The translations under genes and the position numbers were made by a program. From an uncultured Xanthomonas sp. (GTDB lineage: Bacteria; Pseudomonadota; Gammaproteobacteria; Xanthomonadales; Xanthomonadaceae), in contig CALTTS010000003.1 of the NCBI GenBank assembly GCA_943912265.1, positions 1-64,000 on the forward strand: 64,000 nucleotides of DNA, given 5' to 3'. Positions 26,921 through 36,605 of the stretch are shown in pieces. The notes under the pieces were generated by a model that was not told the DNA's origin, made no database searches, and saw only the letters and a list, made by a program, of their open reading frames with translations. Every line of letters starts with the position of its first letter. Position 1 is the stretch's first letter.

Positions 26921-27691
26921 ATGCAAGCCGATTCCGTGCGTGCCGTCGTCACCGGCGGCGTCTCCGGCCTGGGCCTGGCCGTGGCCCGGCGCATCGTCGC
27001 CGACGGCGGCAAGGTCGCCCTGCTCGACGTCAACGACGCCCGGGGCGCCGAGGCCATCGCCCTGCTCGGCGCCGCCAACAGCTGCTACCTGCATACCGAC
27101 GTCACCGACGAGGCCGACGTGGCCAGCAGCGTGGCGGCCGCGCACGACGTGCTCGGCGGGCTGAACGCGGCGATCAGCTGCGCCGGCATCCTCGGTGCCG
27201 GCCGCGTGCTCGGCAAGGAAGGCGCGATGCCGCTGGCCACCTTCCGCACCACGGTGATGGTCAACCTGGTCGGCAGCTTCAACGTCGCCAAGGCCGCGGC
27301 CGAGCTGATGCAGCGCAATGCGCCGGGCGAGGACGGCGAGCGCGGGGTGATCGTCAACACCGCCTCGGTGGCCGCCTACGAGGGCCAGATCGGCCAGGCC
27401 GCCTACTCGGCCAGCAAGGGCGGCGTGGTCGGCATGACCCTGCCGATGGCGCGCGAGCTGTCCCGCTTCGGCATCCGGGTGATGACCGTGGCGCCGGGCA
27501 TCTTCTGGACACCGATGGTGGACGGCATGCCCGAGGCGGTGCAGCAGTCGCTGTCGGCCTCGATCCCCTTCCCTTCGCGCCTCGGCCAGCCGGACGAATT
27601 CGCCGACACCGTCGCCTTCATCCTGCGCAACCGCTACCTCAACGGTGAGACCATCCGCCTGGACGGCGCGGTGCGCCTGCAGCCCAAGTAA
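26921..27691 (+). CDS. SDR-family NAD(P)-dependent oxidoreductase (3-hydroxyacyl-CoA dehydrogenase type II-like)
   Basis: 256-residue classical short-chain dehydrogenase. N-terminal cofactor motif VVTGGVSGLGLAVARR with Asp in LLDVND (NAD preference), and the active site Tyr162/Lys166 in YSASKGGVVGMT. The closing segment (SIPFPSRLGQPDEFADTVAFIL..YLNGETIRLDGAVRL) is typical of HSD17B10/FadB2x-like enzymes that oxidise 3-hydroxyacyl-CoA. ATG 26921 begins the fold; earlier in-frame codons lie in the feo promoter region. Monocistronic or cotranscribed with efpL, which starts 27 bp later. The exact substrate is uncertain. Confidence 0.88.
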   Translation: MQADSVRAVVTGGVSGLGLAVARRIVADGGKVALLDVNDARGAEAIALLGAANSCYLHTDVTDEADVASSVAAAHDVLGGLNAAISCAGILGAGRVLGKEGAMPLATFRTTVMVNLVGSFNVAKAAAELMQRNAPGEDGERGVIVNTASVAAYEGQIGQAAYSASKGGVVGMTLPMARELSRFGIRVMTVAPGIFWTPMVDGMPEAVQQSLSASIPFPSRLGQPDEFADTVAFILRNRYLNGETIRLDGAVRLQPK

Positions 27692-27718
27692 CCCCTTACC
27701 ACCCAGCGATCCATCCCA

Positions 27719-28285
27719 ATGAAAGCCAGCGACATCAAGAAAGGCAACGTCGTCGAGTACAACAACGGCGTCTACCAGATCCGCGACATCGAGCGCAGCT
27801 CGCCGCAGGGCCGCGGCGGCAACGTGCGTTTCCGCTTCATCATGTATTCGGTGCCGGGCGGCGCCAAGCTGGACGCCAGCTTCGACGCCGACGACAACCT
27901 GACCGAGGTCGAGCTGCTGCGCCGCCAGGCCACGTTCTCGTACAAGGACGGCGAGGCCTTCGTGTTCCTCGACGACGAGGACTACACCCCGTACACGCTC
28001 GACGCCGACGTGCTGGGTGAGGACGCCGGCTACATCACCGACGGCCTGGGCGGCTGCTACGTGCAGGTGATCGACGAGCAGCCGGTGGCCGTGCAGCTGC
28101 CGCAGTACGTGACGCTGGAAGTCATCGAGACGCCGCCGGAACTGAAGGGCGGCACCGCCACCAAGCGGCCGAAGCCGGCCAAGCTGTCCACCGGCATCGA
28201 GATCATGGTGCCCGAGTACGTCGCGTCGGGCGAACGCATCCTGGTCAACACCGACACCGGCGAATTCGGCGGCCGCGCCGACTGA
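27719..28285 (+). CDS. efpL: elongation factor P-like protein EfpL (YeiP)
   Basis: 188-residue paralogue of EF-P that rescues ribosomes stalled at polyproline and similar motifs. KOW domain MKASDIKKGNVVEYNNGVYQIRDIERSSPQGRGG; the Arg-bearing extended loop (SSPQGRGG) replaces the modified Lys/Arg loop of EF-P and marks the YeiP subfamily. Two OB domains follow, and the C-terminus ends in the diagnostic GGRAD. Length equals E. coli YeiP (190). Adjacent to an unrelated SDR gene. Confidence 0.94.
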   Translation: MKASDIKKGNVVEYNNGVYQIRDIERSSPQGRGGNVRFRFIMYSVPGGAKLDASFDADDNLTEVELLRRQATFSYKDGEAFVFLDDEDYTPYTLDADVLGEDAGYITDGLGGCYVQVIDEQPVAVQLPQYVTLEVIETPPELKGGTATKRPKPAKLSTGIEIMVPEYVASGERILVNTDTGEFGGRAD

Positions 28286-28293
28286 ACCCGGCT

Positions 28294-30156
28294 TCAGGAC
28301 GCCGCCGGCAGCCCGGCCGCCGGCGCGTCCTCGTCCACGCCCGGGAGACGCGGCGCATCCGCCTCCCGGCCCAAGCGGCGCAGGCGCGCGCCGATCGCGT
28401 CCAGATTGGCCTCGATGGCCTGCAGGCGGGCCCGTTCGCGGGCCGGCAGCAAGGCGACGAGCTGGCGCCGCCATGCCTCCGCGCCGTCCATCCCCGCCTC
28501 GGCCCGCGCCTGCAGCACGGCCTGCACGGCCGCGCGCTCGTCCGCCTGCGGCAGGCCATAGCCGCCGGTTGCGGCCAGTGCCGCCGGGCGCCCGGCCAGG
28601 TTTTCCACGTCCAGCATCCGGCCCGCCGCGTCCGCCCGGGACGCGCCGTGCCCGGCACCGTAGCGACGCTTGAGCAGGTCGCGGGCGCGCAGCATTTCGC
28701 GCCGCTGGGCGGCCTCTTCGAGCAGCAGCATCGCGGCGGCGGCCTTCAGGTCGGCCTGTCCGACCCAGCCGGCCCGCTCGGCGGGCGCCGCATCCAGCCA
28801 GCGCGGCAGCGTCCGCTGCGGGATGGGCAGCGCGGTGCGCAGCACGTCGAACATGGCCTGGTAGCGAGCGCTGGCCGGTTCGAACCGGTATCCCGCGCGC
28901 ACCGCGGCCTGCGGGTCGTCCAGCACCCCGGCATCGGCCACGCCGGTGCGTACCAGCCGCCGCAGCAGGCCGGTGGGCGTGACGCTGGCCAGCGGCAGGC
29001 CGGCCAGGCGCGGCACGCCGTCGTGCAGCAGTTTCCAGGTTTCCACCGCGCAGTTGTTGGACAGGAAACGGTAGCGGCCGTCGTAGCTCCAGTGCAGTTG
29101 CGCGGCGCGCTGCAGCACGCCGGCGATCTCGTCCCGGTCCAGCCGCAGGGGCAGCGAACGCAGGCCGCGCAGCTCGGTGCCGGTGTAGTCCTCGACGACC
29201 TCGTCGAGCCCCGGCACATACAGGCGCGAGGGGTAACGCCCGGTCAGGCCGCGCCACCCGGACACCTGCACGTCGTCGACGAAGGCGCGGAACGAGAGCA
29301 CGCGCTGGTAGGCCAGGTCGAGCCGGCAATCCGGCCCGCGCGGCCGCCCCGGCGCACAGATCACCAGCCGCAGCATGGCGTGCCCCCAGTGGCTCATCGG
29401 CACCGCGTTGCCTTCGGCGAACAGGTAGTCGATGCCGGCCACGCGCTCGGGGTCGATCTCCAGCAGCTCCAGCCGTCCGTCGTCGGCGGAGAGCATCGGC
29501 AGCCGCGCGGCGCAGTCCGCCGCCGGTGCCGGCATGCCGAAACGGGCGGCGAAATAGGCGGCCAGCTGCGGACGCCGGCAGCGGTACTGCGGGTCGAGCA
29601 CGAAATCCTCGAGATTGACCGCGACGAACTCGGCCGGGTCGTGCAGTTCGTAGGCATCCGGGCTGCGGTCACGCATCGCGTTGGCGCCGCGTCCGGCCCA
29701 GCGCCACGGCCGCCGCTGCCAGCCGGCCAGATCAAGCAGGCGCGGGTCGCGCGACAACCGGCCCTGCGGCAGGCGGTCGTACAGATGCGCCAGTTCGTGG
29801 ACCAGCGTGCGCCGGGCGAGCGTTGCGGCGTCGGCGTCGGCATCGGACGGCGGTGCCGCGGGGTCGAGCAGGCGCGGATCGAGGCGGACGCGGCCGTACC
29901 CCGGCGTGCCCCAGCTGCGGCCGACGGTCTGCGCGTTCATCCCGCCGCGCCATTCCACCGCCACGTCGCCGAGGGCTTCGCGCCAGTGCGGCGGCAGGCG
30001 CGCAGCGACATCGGCATACAGGGCGTCGGCGGCAAGCGCCCGGGCCGCGTCGAGGTCGCCCGTCCGCGTGGACAGGCGCAGGGCCGCGCCGGCCTCGCCG
30101 GGCAGGGCCGCGCACAGCAGCGCGAACGCGATGCCCGCGCAGCGGCCGCGGATCAC
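28294..30156 (-). CDS. DUF4105 (Lnb N-terminal periplasmic domain-like) protein
   Basis: 620-residue exported protein (signal peptide MIRGRCAGIAFALLCAALPGEAGA). The N-terminal region includes a zincin-like HELAHLYD motif and a long acidic-rich module. The central DUF4105 domain carries the conserved SHWGHAMLRLVI and SNNCAVETWKLL motifs, a His/Cys pair reminiscent of NlpC/P60-type folds. A C-terminal helical region (LLLEEAAQRREMLRARDLLKRRYG) ends the protein. The GTG start overlaps the stop of the DUF2388 gene (GTGA), so the pair is translationally coupled. This two-gene association also occurs in Pseudomonas. Likely an envelope protease or hydrolase; substrate unknown. Confidence 0.85.
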   Translation of the reverse strand: MIRGRCAGIAFALLCAALPGEAGAALRLSTRTGDLDAARALAADALYADVAARLPPHWREALGDVAVEWRGGMNAQTVGRSWGTPGYGRVRLDPRLLDPAAPPSDADADAATLARRTLVHELAHLYDRLPQGRLSRDPRLLDLAGWQRRPWRWAGRGANAMRDRSPDAYELHDPAEFVAVNLEDFVLDPQYRCRRPQLAAYFAARFGMPAPAADCAARLPMLSADDGRLELLEIDPERVAGIDYLFAEGNAVPMSHWGHAMLRLVICAPGRPRGPDCRLDLAYQRVLSFRAFVDDVQVSGWRGLTGRYPSRLYVPGLDEVVEDYTGTELRGLRSLPLRLDRDEIAGVLQRAAQLHWSYDGRYRFLSNNCAVETWKLLHDGVPRLAGLPLASVTPTGLLRRLVRTGVADAGVLDDPQAAVRAGYRFEPASARYQAMFDVLRTALPIPQRTLPRWLDAAPAERAGWVGQADLKAAAAMLLLEEAAQRREMLRARDLLKRRYGAGHGASRADAAGRMLDVENLAGRPAALAATGGYGLPQADERAAVQAVLQARAEAGMDGAEAWRRQLVALLPARERARLQAIEANLDAIGARLRRLGREADAPRLPGVDEDAPAAGLPAAS

Positions 30157-30443
30157 TGGGCGAGGATGGCGCGCGCCAGTTCCATGTCGCTGGCGCGGCG
30201 CGCGGCGACGCCGGTCTCGCGCAGGCTGCGCAGGGCCGCCTCCAGCCGCGCGCCGCGGATGCGGCCGTCGCTGGCCACGTAGGCTGCCGCATCGTCGCGG
30301 GCCTGGCGCACCTGCTTGGCCGCGCTGGAAGTCGAGCCGGACGAGGCGGACAGGCCGCCGGCAGTGGTGCCGGCGAAACTGGCGGCCAGCACCGGGGATG
30401 CGGGCAGGACGAGGCAGGCGGTCAAGGCAAGGGATCGAAACAT
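30153..30443 (-). CDS. DUF2388 domain-containing small exported protein
   Basis: 96 residues: signal peptide (MFRSLALTACLVLPASPVLAA), then the DUF2388 pattern SFAGTTAGG..SS..SSAAKQVRQARDDAAAYVASDGRIRGARLEAALRSLRE..ASDMELARAILAQ, close to Pseudomonas DUF2388 proteins of the same length. ATG 30443 is used because it opens the signal peptide. First gene of the pair with the DUF4105 protein. Function unknown. Confidence 0.85.
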   Translation of the reverse strand: MFRSLALTACLVLPASPVLAASFAGTTAGGLSASSGSTSSAAKQVRQARDDAAAYVASDGRIRGARLEAALRSLRETGVAARRASDMELARAILAQ

Positions 30444-30537
30444 GGTCGGCGCGGGGGAGTTTCGGGCTGGAGGGAAAGCGTAGCCGAGCCCGGCGCAGGC
30501 CGGCTGAACGAACCGGCCGAACCGGCGCCCGCCCGGC

Positions 30538-31926
30538 TCAGGCATCGAACAGCTTGCCCGGGTTCATCAGCCCGTGCGGGTCGAGCACGCGCTTGATGCC
30601 GCGCATGATCGCGATCTCCGCATCGCTGCGGGTGCTGGACAGATACGCCTTCTTGACCAGGCCGATGCCGTGCTCGGCCGAGATGCTGCCGCCGTGGCGC
30701 TTGAGCGAAGCGGCCAGCAGCTTGGTGACCTGCTCGCACTGGCGCACGAACTCGTCCTGCGCCATGGCGTCGGGCTTGAGCACGTTGATGTGCAGGTTGC
30801 CGTCGCCGATGTGGCCGAACCACACCACCTCGAAATGCGGGTAGGACTGGCCGAGCAGCGCCTGGGTCTCGGCGAGGAAGGCCGGCATCGCCGACAGCCG
30901 CACCGAGATGTCGTTCTTGTACGGCACGTAGCGCGCCACGCTCTCGGTGATGCCCTCGCGCAGGCGCCACAGCTGCGCGGCCTGCGCCTCGCTCTGGCTG
31001 ATCACGCCGTCCAGCACCCAGCCCTGCTCCATGCACGATTCGAACGCGGCCAGCGCGGCGGCCTCGCGCGCCTCGTCGCCGGTGGCGTATTCGGTCACCA
31101 CGTAATACGGGTAAGTCTGCGCGAACGGGTTCTGCGCACCGTGCGCGAGCACGTGGCCGAGCGCCACGTCGGTGAGGAATTCGAACGCTTCCAGCTGCAG
31201 CCGCGAGCGGAACGCGGCGAACACCTGCATCAGCACCTCGAACGAGGGCAGTGCCAGCAGCATCACGCTGGTCGGCGGCGGCGGATCGGTCAGCTTCACC
31301 GTGGCCTCGACCACGATGCCGAGCGTGCCCTCCGCGCCGATGAACAGGTGGCGCAGGTCGTAGCCGCTGGAATTCTTGACCAGCGCATTGTTCAGTTCGA
31401 GCAGGTCGCCGGCGCCGGTGACCACCTTCAGCCCGGCGATCCATTCGCGGGTGTTGCCGTAGCGGATCACCCGGATGCCGCCGGCATTGGTGGCGATGTT
31501 GCCGCCGATCGAGCACGAGCCGCGCGAGGCGAAGTCCACCGGATAGATCAGGCCATGCTCGCGCGCCGCGTTATGCAGGGCCTCCAGCGCCATGCCGGCC
31601 TGCACGGTGAGGGTGCGGTCGATGGCGTCGAAAGCCAGCGCCTTGTTCATGCGCTCCAGGCTCAGCACCAGCTCGCCGTGCGCGGCCACCGCGCCGCCGG
31701 ACAGGCCGGTGCGGCCGCCGGAAGGCACCACCGCAACCTTGTGCGCGTTGGCCCAGCGCACCACCGCCTGCACTTCCTCCACCGTGGCCGGCAGCGCGAT
31801 CGCCAGCGGTGCCGGCGTCCAGCGCCGGGTCCAGTCGCGGCCGTAGTGTTCGAGGTCGGCCAGATCGGTCTTCAGGCGCAGGGACGGCACGGCCTGCATC
31901 AGGGCCTGGACGCGGGGATCGCTCAT
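30538..31926 (-). CDS. FAD-linked D-2-hydroxy acid dehydrogenase (D-2-hydroxyglutarate dehydrogenase type)
   Basis: 462-residue flavoprotein. The N-terminal PCMH-type FAD domain (VPSGGRTGLSGGAV, RGSCSIGGNIATNAGGIRVIRYGNTREWI) and a FAD-oxidase C-terminal domain carry the metal/substrate motifs WFGHIGDGNLHINVLKP and GGSISAEHGIG. Closest by pattern to bacterial D-2-hydroxyglutarate dehydrogenases and GlcD-like enzymes. It is divergent from serA; in Pseudomonas a D2HG dehydrogenase pairs with SerA, which reduces 2-oxoglutarate to D-2-hydroxyglutarate while oxidising 3-phosphoglycerate. That pairing favours D-2-HG over glycolate or D-lactate as substrate. ATG 31926 starts MSDPRVQALMQ; upstream in-frame sequence is non-coding. 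Confidence 0.9.
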   Translation of the reverse strand: MSDPRVQALMQAVPSLRLKTDLADLEHYGRDWTRRWTPAPLAIALPATVEEVQAVVRWANAHKVAVVPSGGRTGLSGGAVAAHGELVLSLERMNKALAFDAIDRTLTVQAGMALEALHNAAREHGLIYPVDFASRGSCSIGGNIATNAGGIRVIRYGNTREWIAGLKVVTGAGDLLELNNALVKNSSGYDLRHLFIGAEGTLGIVVEATVKLTDPPPPTSVMLLALPSFEVLMQVFAAFRSRLQLEAFEFLTDVALGHVLAHGAQNPFAQTYPYYVVTEYATGDEAREAAALAAFESCMEQGWVLDGVISQSEAQAAQLWRLREGITESVARYVPYKNDISVRLSAMPAFLAETQALLGQSYPHFEVVWFGHIGDGNLHINVLKPDAMAQDEFVRQCEQVTKLLAASLKRHGGSISAEHGIGLVKKAYLSSTRSDAEIAIMRGIKRVLDPHGLMNPGKLFDA

Positions 31927-32103
31927 GGGACAGCGGCACCGGTGGAATGCGGGGGCGCCAGCGTGCCAGCCATGCATCGCCGCGTCCAGCCACCGCGCAT
32001 GGATACACCTGCAACCGCTGTCGCCTTGGCCGGGCATCGGCGCGATACTGCCCGCATCGGGCTTCCGCGCCCCACGGCTTCCCTTCCCCCGCGTACCGTT
32101 CCC

Positions 32104-33345
<1,242 letters not shown>

Positions 33346-33372
33346 CCGCCGCTGCGCCCGGCTGATGCCCCG

Positions 33373-33397
33373 GGCCGCCCGCCCGATGCGGGCGGCC
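33373..33397 (+). terminator. serA terminator
   Basis: Perfect 10-bp stem GGCCGCCCGC with loop CCGAT followed by TGCTTT, 27 nt after the serA stop. Confidence 0.75.
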
Positions 33398-33452
33398 TGC
33401 TTTCCACCATCCGGATGTACAGGCGCGCGGAAGCCCGCCCGCCGTAGCGCGA

Positions 33453-34007
33453 TCAGCCCGCTGTGCGGGCCAGCCAGTACCCGGCCATGCGCCGCAGCGA
33501 TGCGTCCGCGGCCGGGTCGGCGGCGATGGCGGCGATGTCGCGCCACGCCAGGTCGAGCGATTCCTCGCCGACCGCATAGGCCTCGCTGCCGGCGGCGCGC
33601 ACCACGTAGCGCACGTCGTGGTGCCAGTGGCCCGGCACCTCGCCGCGTCCGGGAATCCAGTGGCGGTCCACGTCGAAGACGGCATCGGCCTCGACGACCA
33701 GGCCGGCCAGCCCGGACTCCTCCTCGGCCTCGCGCAGCGCAACCCGGGCCAGGTCGCGGTCGCCGTCGGCATGGCCGCCCAGCTGCAGCCAGCGCCCGAG
33801 CTTGCGGTGATGGGTCAGCAGCACGCGCCGGCCGTCGCCGCTGACCAGCCAGGCGCTGCCGGTGAAGTGGCCGTCCAGACGCTCGCGCACGAACGGGTCG
33901 CCGGCCGCGTCGTCGAGCAAGGCGAGGAAAGCGGCGCACGTGGCGGCCTGTCCGGGCCTGAGGCCCCGGTGGATTTCGAGCTGCCGGCGCAGCGAATCGG
34001 CGGTCAT
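33453..34007 (-). CDS. Nudix hydrolase
   Basis: 184-residue Nudix-fold hydrolase. The Nudix box is readable as GGHADGDRDLARVALREAEEESGL (G-x5-E is relaxed to G..D, followed by REAxEESG with the metal-binding EExxG core). N-terminal helical part LRRQLEIHRGLRPGQAATCAAFLALLDD; C-terminal HWHHDVRYVVRA. ATG 34007 was selected for the AGGAGG ribosome binding site 7 nt upstream, over an ATG 16 codons earlier. The substrate (nucleotide sugar, NTP or similar) cannot be read from sequence. Confidence 0.88.
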   Translation of the reverse strand: MTADSLRRQLEIHRGLRPGQAATCAAFLALLDDAAGDPFVRERLDGHFTGSAWLVSGDGRRVLLTHHRKLGRWLQLGGHADGDRDLARVALREAEEESGLAGLVVEADAVFDVDRHWIPGRGEVPGHWHHDVRYVVRAAGSEAYAVGEESLDLAWRDIAAIAADPAADASLRRMAGYWLARTAG

Positions 34008-34170
34008 CCGCCCTCCTCCGGTGCCTTGCCGCACCGTCATGGTGAAATCGCGCATTCTTGCCGATGCCAGTGCCTGATGTCGCTTGTGTGACCCCGGCGT
34101 GGCGGGTAAGGTTCGACGGTCCTGCCTCGTTCAGGCAGCCTTCAAGCCACATGCCACTGGGGAGTCCTCA

Positions 34171-35724
34171 ATGCTTTTCTGGCGCGTCAAGCCGCTCGAC
34201 AAAATTCTCGAAACCGCGGAAAGGAAAGCGCTGAAACGGCAGCTCGGAGCGCTGCAGCTGACCCTGCTGGGCATCGGCGCGGTGATCGGCACCGGCATCT
34301 TCGTGCTCACCGCCGAGGCGGGCCAGAAGGCCGGCCCCGGCCTGATGGTCGCCTTCGTGATCGCCGCGGTGGTCTGCGCGCTGGCCGCGCTGGCCTATGC
34401 CGAGCTGGCCTCGATGGTGCCGGTCTCCGGCTCGGCCTACACCTATACCTACGGCGTGCTCGGCGAGCTGCTGGCATGGATCGTCGGCTGGGCGCTGGTA
34501 CTTGAGTACGCGGTAGCGGCCGGCGCGGTGGCGGTGGGCTGGTCGGGCTACATGAACGGCCTGCTGACCAGCGCCGGGCTCGGCCTGCCCGACTACCTCA
34601 AGGTCGGCCCGCAGGGCGGCGGCGTGTTCAACCTGCTGGCCTGCGTGATCTCGCTGGTGATTACCGGCCTGCTGGTGCTGGGCACCAGCAAGAGCGCCTG
34701 GGTCAACGCGGTGCTGGTGCTGCTGAAGATCGCCGCGCTGACGCTGTTCATCGCCATCGCGGTGCCGGCGGCCAAGGACGCCAACTTCCAGCCGTTCCTG
34801 CCGACCGGCTGGGGCAGCCCGATGGGCGGCGTCGGCGTGCTCGGCGCGGCGGCCTCGATCTTCTTCGCCTACGTCGGCTTCGATGCGGTATCCACCGCGT
34901 CGGAGGAAACCAAGAACCCCAACCGCAACATCCCGATCGGCCTGATCGGCTCGCTGACCGTCTGCACCGTGTTCTACCTGCTGGTCGGCTACGGCGCGGT
35001 CGGCGCGATGGGCGCCCAGCCGCTGTTCGATGCCGCCGGCAACGCGATCCCGCCGGGCAGCAAGGAGTTCGCCGCGGCCTGCGCCGCCGTCGCCGGCGAG
35101 CACGAACCGCTGGTGTGCAGCCACGAACCGCTGGCCCACGTGCTGCGCGTGCTCGGCTTCGTCGGCCTCGGCAACGCCATCGGCATCGTCGCCGCGCTGG
35201 CGCTGCCCACCGTCATCCTGATGATGATCTACGGCCAGACCCGCATCTTCTTCACCATGTCGCGCGACGGCCTGCTGCCGGCCGGCCTGTCGAAGATCCA
35301 CCCGAAGTTCAGCACGCCGCACATCATCACCGTCATCACCGGCATCGCGGTGTCGCTGTTCTCGGCGATGTTCCCGGTCGGCGTGCTGGCCGACATCTCC
35401 AACTCGGGCACGCTGTTCGCCTTCATCATGGTCGCCGTCGGCGTGCTGGTGCTGCGGGTCAAGCAGCCCGATCGGCCGCGCCCGTTCCGCACGCCGTTCG
35501 CGTGGCCGGTGTGCATCCTCGCCATCGCCGGCTGCATCCTGCTGTTCGTCAACCTGTCCGCCTACACCATCGCCCTGTTCTTCGGCTGGGCCGCCATCGG
35601 CCTGGTGGTCTACTTCAGCTACGGCTACCGGAAGAGCTACATGATCCCGGGCAACGAGCCGGCCGGGGAAGGCGACGGCAAGCTGCCGGCCGAGCCGGTG
35701 TTCCACGAGGGTCCGGAAGCCTGA
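34171..35724 (+). CDS. APC-family amino acid permease
   Basis: 517-residue inner-membrane transporter of the amino acid-polyamine-organocation superfamily, resembling cationic amino-acid transporters (CAT/YfnA). The TM1 motif GIGAVIGTGIFVLTAEAG holds the broken-helix substrate site, and IFFAYVGFDAVSTASEETKNPNRNIPIGL is the family signature at TM6-7. About 12 TM helices in all; the long loop after TM7 contains three Cys. ATG 34171 has SD GGGGAG. Not in an operon; strong hairpin after its stop. Substrate not determined. Confidence 0.92.
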   Translation: MLFWRVKPLDKILETAERKALKRQLGALQLTLLGIGAVIGTGIFVLTAEAGQKAGPGLMVAFVIAAVVCALAALAYAELASMVPVSGSAYTYTYGVLGELLAWIVGWALVLEYAVAAGAVAVGWSGYMNGLLTSAGLGLPDYLKVGPQGGGVFNLLACVISLVITGLLVLGTSKSAWVNAVLVLLKIAALTLFIAIAVPAAKDANFQPFLPTGWGSPMGGVGVLGAAASIFFAYVGFDAVSTASEETKNPNRNIPIGLIGSLTVCTVFYLLVGYGAVGAMGAQPLFDAAGNAIPPGSKEFAAACAAVAGEHEPLVCSHEPLAHVLRVLGFVGLGNAIGIVAALALPTVILMMIYGQTRIFFTMSRDGLLPAGLSKIHPKFSTPHIITVITGIAVSLFSAMFPVGVLADISNSGTLFAFIMVAVGVLVLRVKQPDRPRPFRTPFAWPVCILAIAGCILLFVNLSAYTIALFFGWAAIGLVVYFSYGYRKSYMIPGNEPAGEGDGKLPAEPVFHEGPEA

Positions 35725-35748
35725 CCCCGGTCCGCTGCGGCGGCCCCT

Positions 35749-35778
35749 GCGAACGGCGCGGCCATCCGCGCCGTTCGC
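35749..35778 (+). terminator. terminator after amino acid permease
   Basis: Perfect 13-bp stem GCGAACGGCGCGG with loop CCAT, followed by GTTT. Confidence 0.75.
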
Positions 35779-35798
35779 GTTTCCGGCCCCGCGCCTGC

Positions 35799-35827
35799 CT
35801 GCCGCGGCCGGGCATTGCCTGTAAAAT
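35799..35827 (+). promoter_or_regulatory. candidate mtnB promoter with very short leader
   Basis: CTGCCG, 17-bp spacer, TAAAAT (5/6 to the -10 consensus). The -10 box ends 7 nt before the mtnB ATG, so transcription would start at or next to the start codon (leaderless or nearly so). Confidence 0.4.
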
Positions 35828-35834
35828 CTTGGCG

Positions 35835-36506
35835 ATGGATACCCTGCCCTACGATGCCGGCCGCCTGCGCGTGCTGGCCGACGAGATCATCGTCAACGTC
35901 GCCGAGCTGGCCCGCGCCGGCTGGACGCCGGCCACCAGCAGCAACTTCTCCGAACGGCTGGACCAGCGCCACGCCGCGATCACCGTGTCCGGCCGCGACA
36001 AGGGCCGGCTGGGCGCGGACGACATCATGGTCGTGGATTTCGACGGGCAGCCCGTCGCCACGTCCCTGCGCCCCTCGGCCGAGACCCTGCTGCACACCAT
36101 GCTGTACCGGCGCTTCCCCGAGGTCGGCTGCGTGCTGCATACCCATTCGCCGGTGCAGACCGTCGCCTCGCGCCTGTACGCGGCGGAAGGCCGCGTGCAT
36201 CTGCAGGGCTACGAGCTGCTCAAGGCGCTGCGCGGCAATGCCACCCACGAGACCGCCATCGACCTGGCGGTGTTCCCCAACACCCAGGACATGACGGTGC
36301 TGGCCGCGCAGGTGGACGCGCTGCTCGACGCCGAGCAGGGCGCCGGCCGACCGACGTGGGGCTACCTGATCGACGGCCACGGCCTGTACGCCTGGGGCCG
36401 CGACATGGCCGAGGCGCGCCGCCACCTGGAAGCCTTCGAGTTCCTGCTTCACTGCGAGCTGGAGCTGCGCAAGCTGCGCGGTCCGGCTCATGCCGCCACG
36501 GCATGA
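35835..36506 (+). CDS. mtnB: methylthioribulose-1-phosphate dehydratase
   Basis: 223-residue class II aldolase-fold zinc enzyme of methionine salvage, converting 5-methylthioribulose-1-P to the diketo-5-methylthiopentyl-1-P. Zinc ligands His102 and His104 in VLHTHSPVQT, with the later His in DGHGLYAWGRDMAEARRHLEAFEFLL; SSNFSERL is the phosphate-binding segment. ATG 35835 directly follows a -10-like box. First gene of mtnB-mtnD-mtnC. mtnA, which supplies the substrate, is not in the window. Confidence 0.94.
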   Translation: MDTLPYDAGRLRVLADEIIVNVAELARAGWTPATSSNFSERLDQRHAAITVSGRDKGRLGADDIMVVDFDGQPVATSLRPSAETLLHTMLYRRFPEVGCVLHTHSPVQTVASRLYAAEGRVHLQGYELLKALRGNATHETAIDLAVFPNTQDMTVLAAQVDALLDAEQGAGRPTWGYLIDGHGLYAWGRDMAEARRHLEAFEFLLHCELELRKLRGPAHAATA

Positions 36507-36605
36507 ACAGATGACGCGGCGGGGCGGCCGCAGGTCCGCCGCCCGCGCCCGCACGCGCTACCCTGACGCCCCCACGCACCTGCACGAAACCGAGAGGCAC
36601 GCCCC

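Noticed and set aside
26488..27078. N-terminal extension of FeoB
   Set aside because: Overlaps feoA and the SDR gene; ATG 26487 gives the classic G1 motif near the N-terminus and ATGA coupling.
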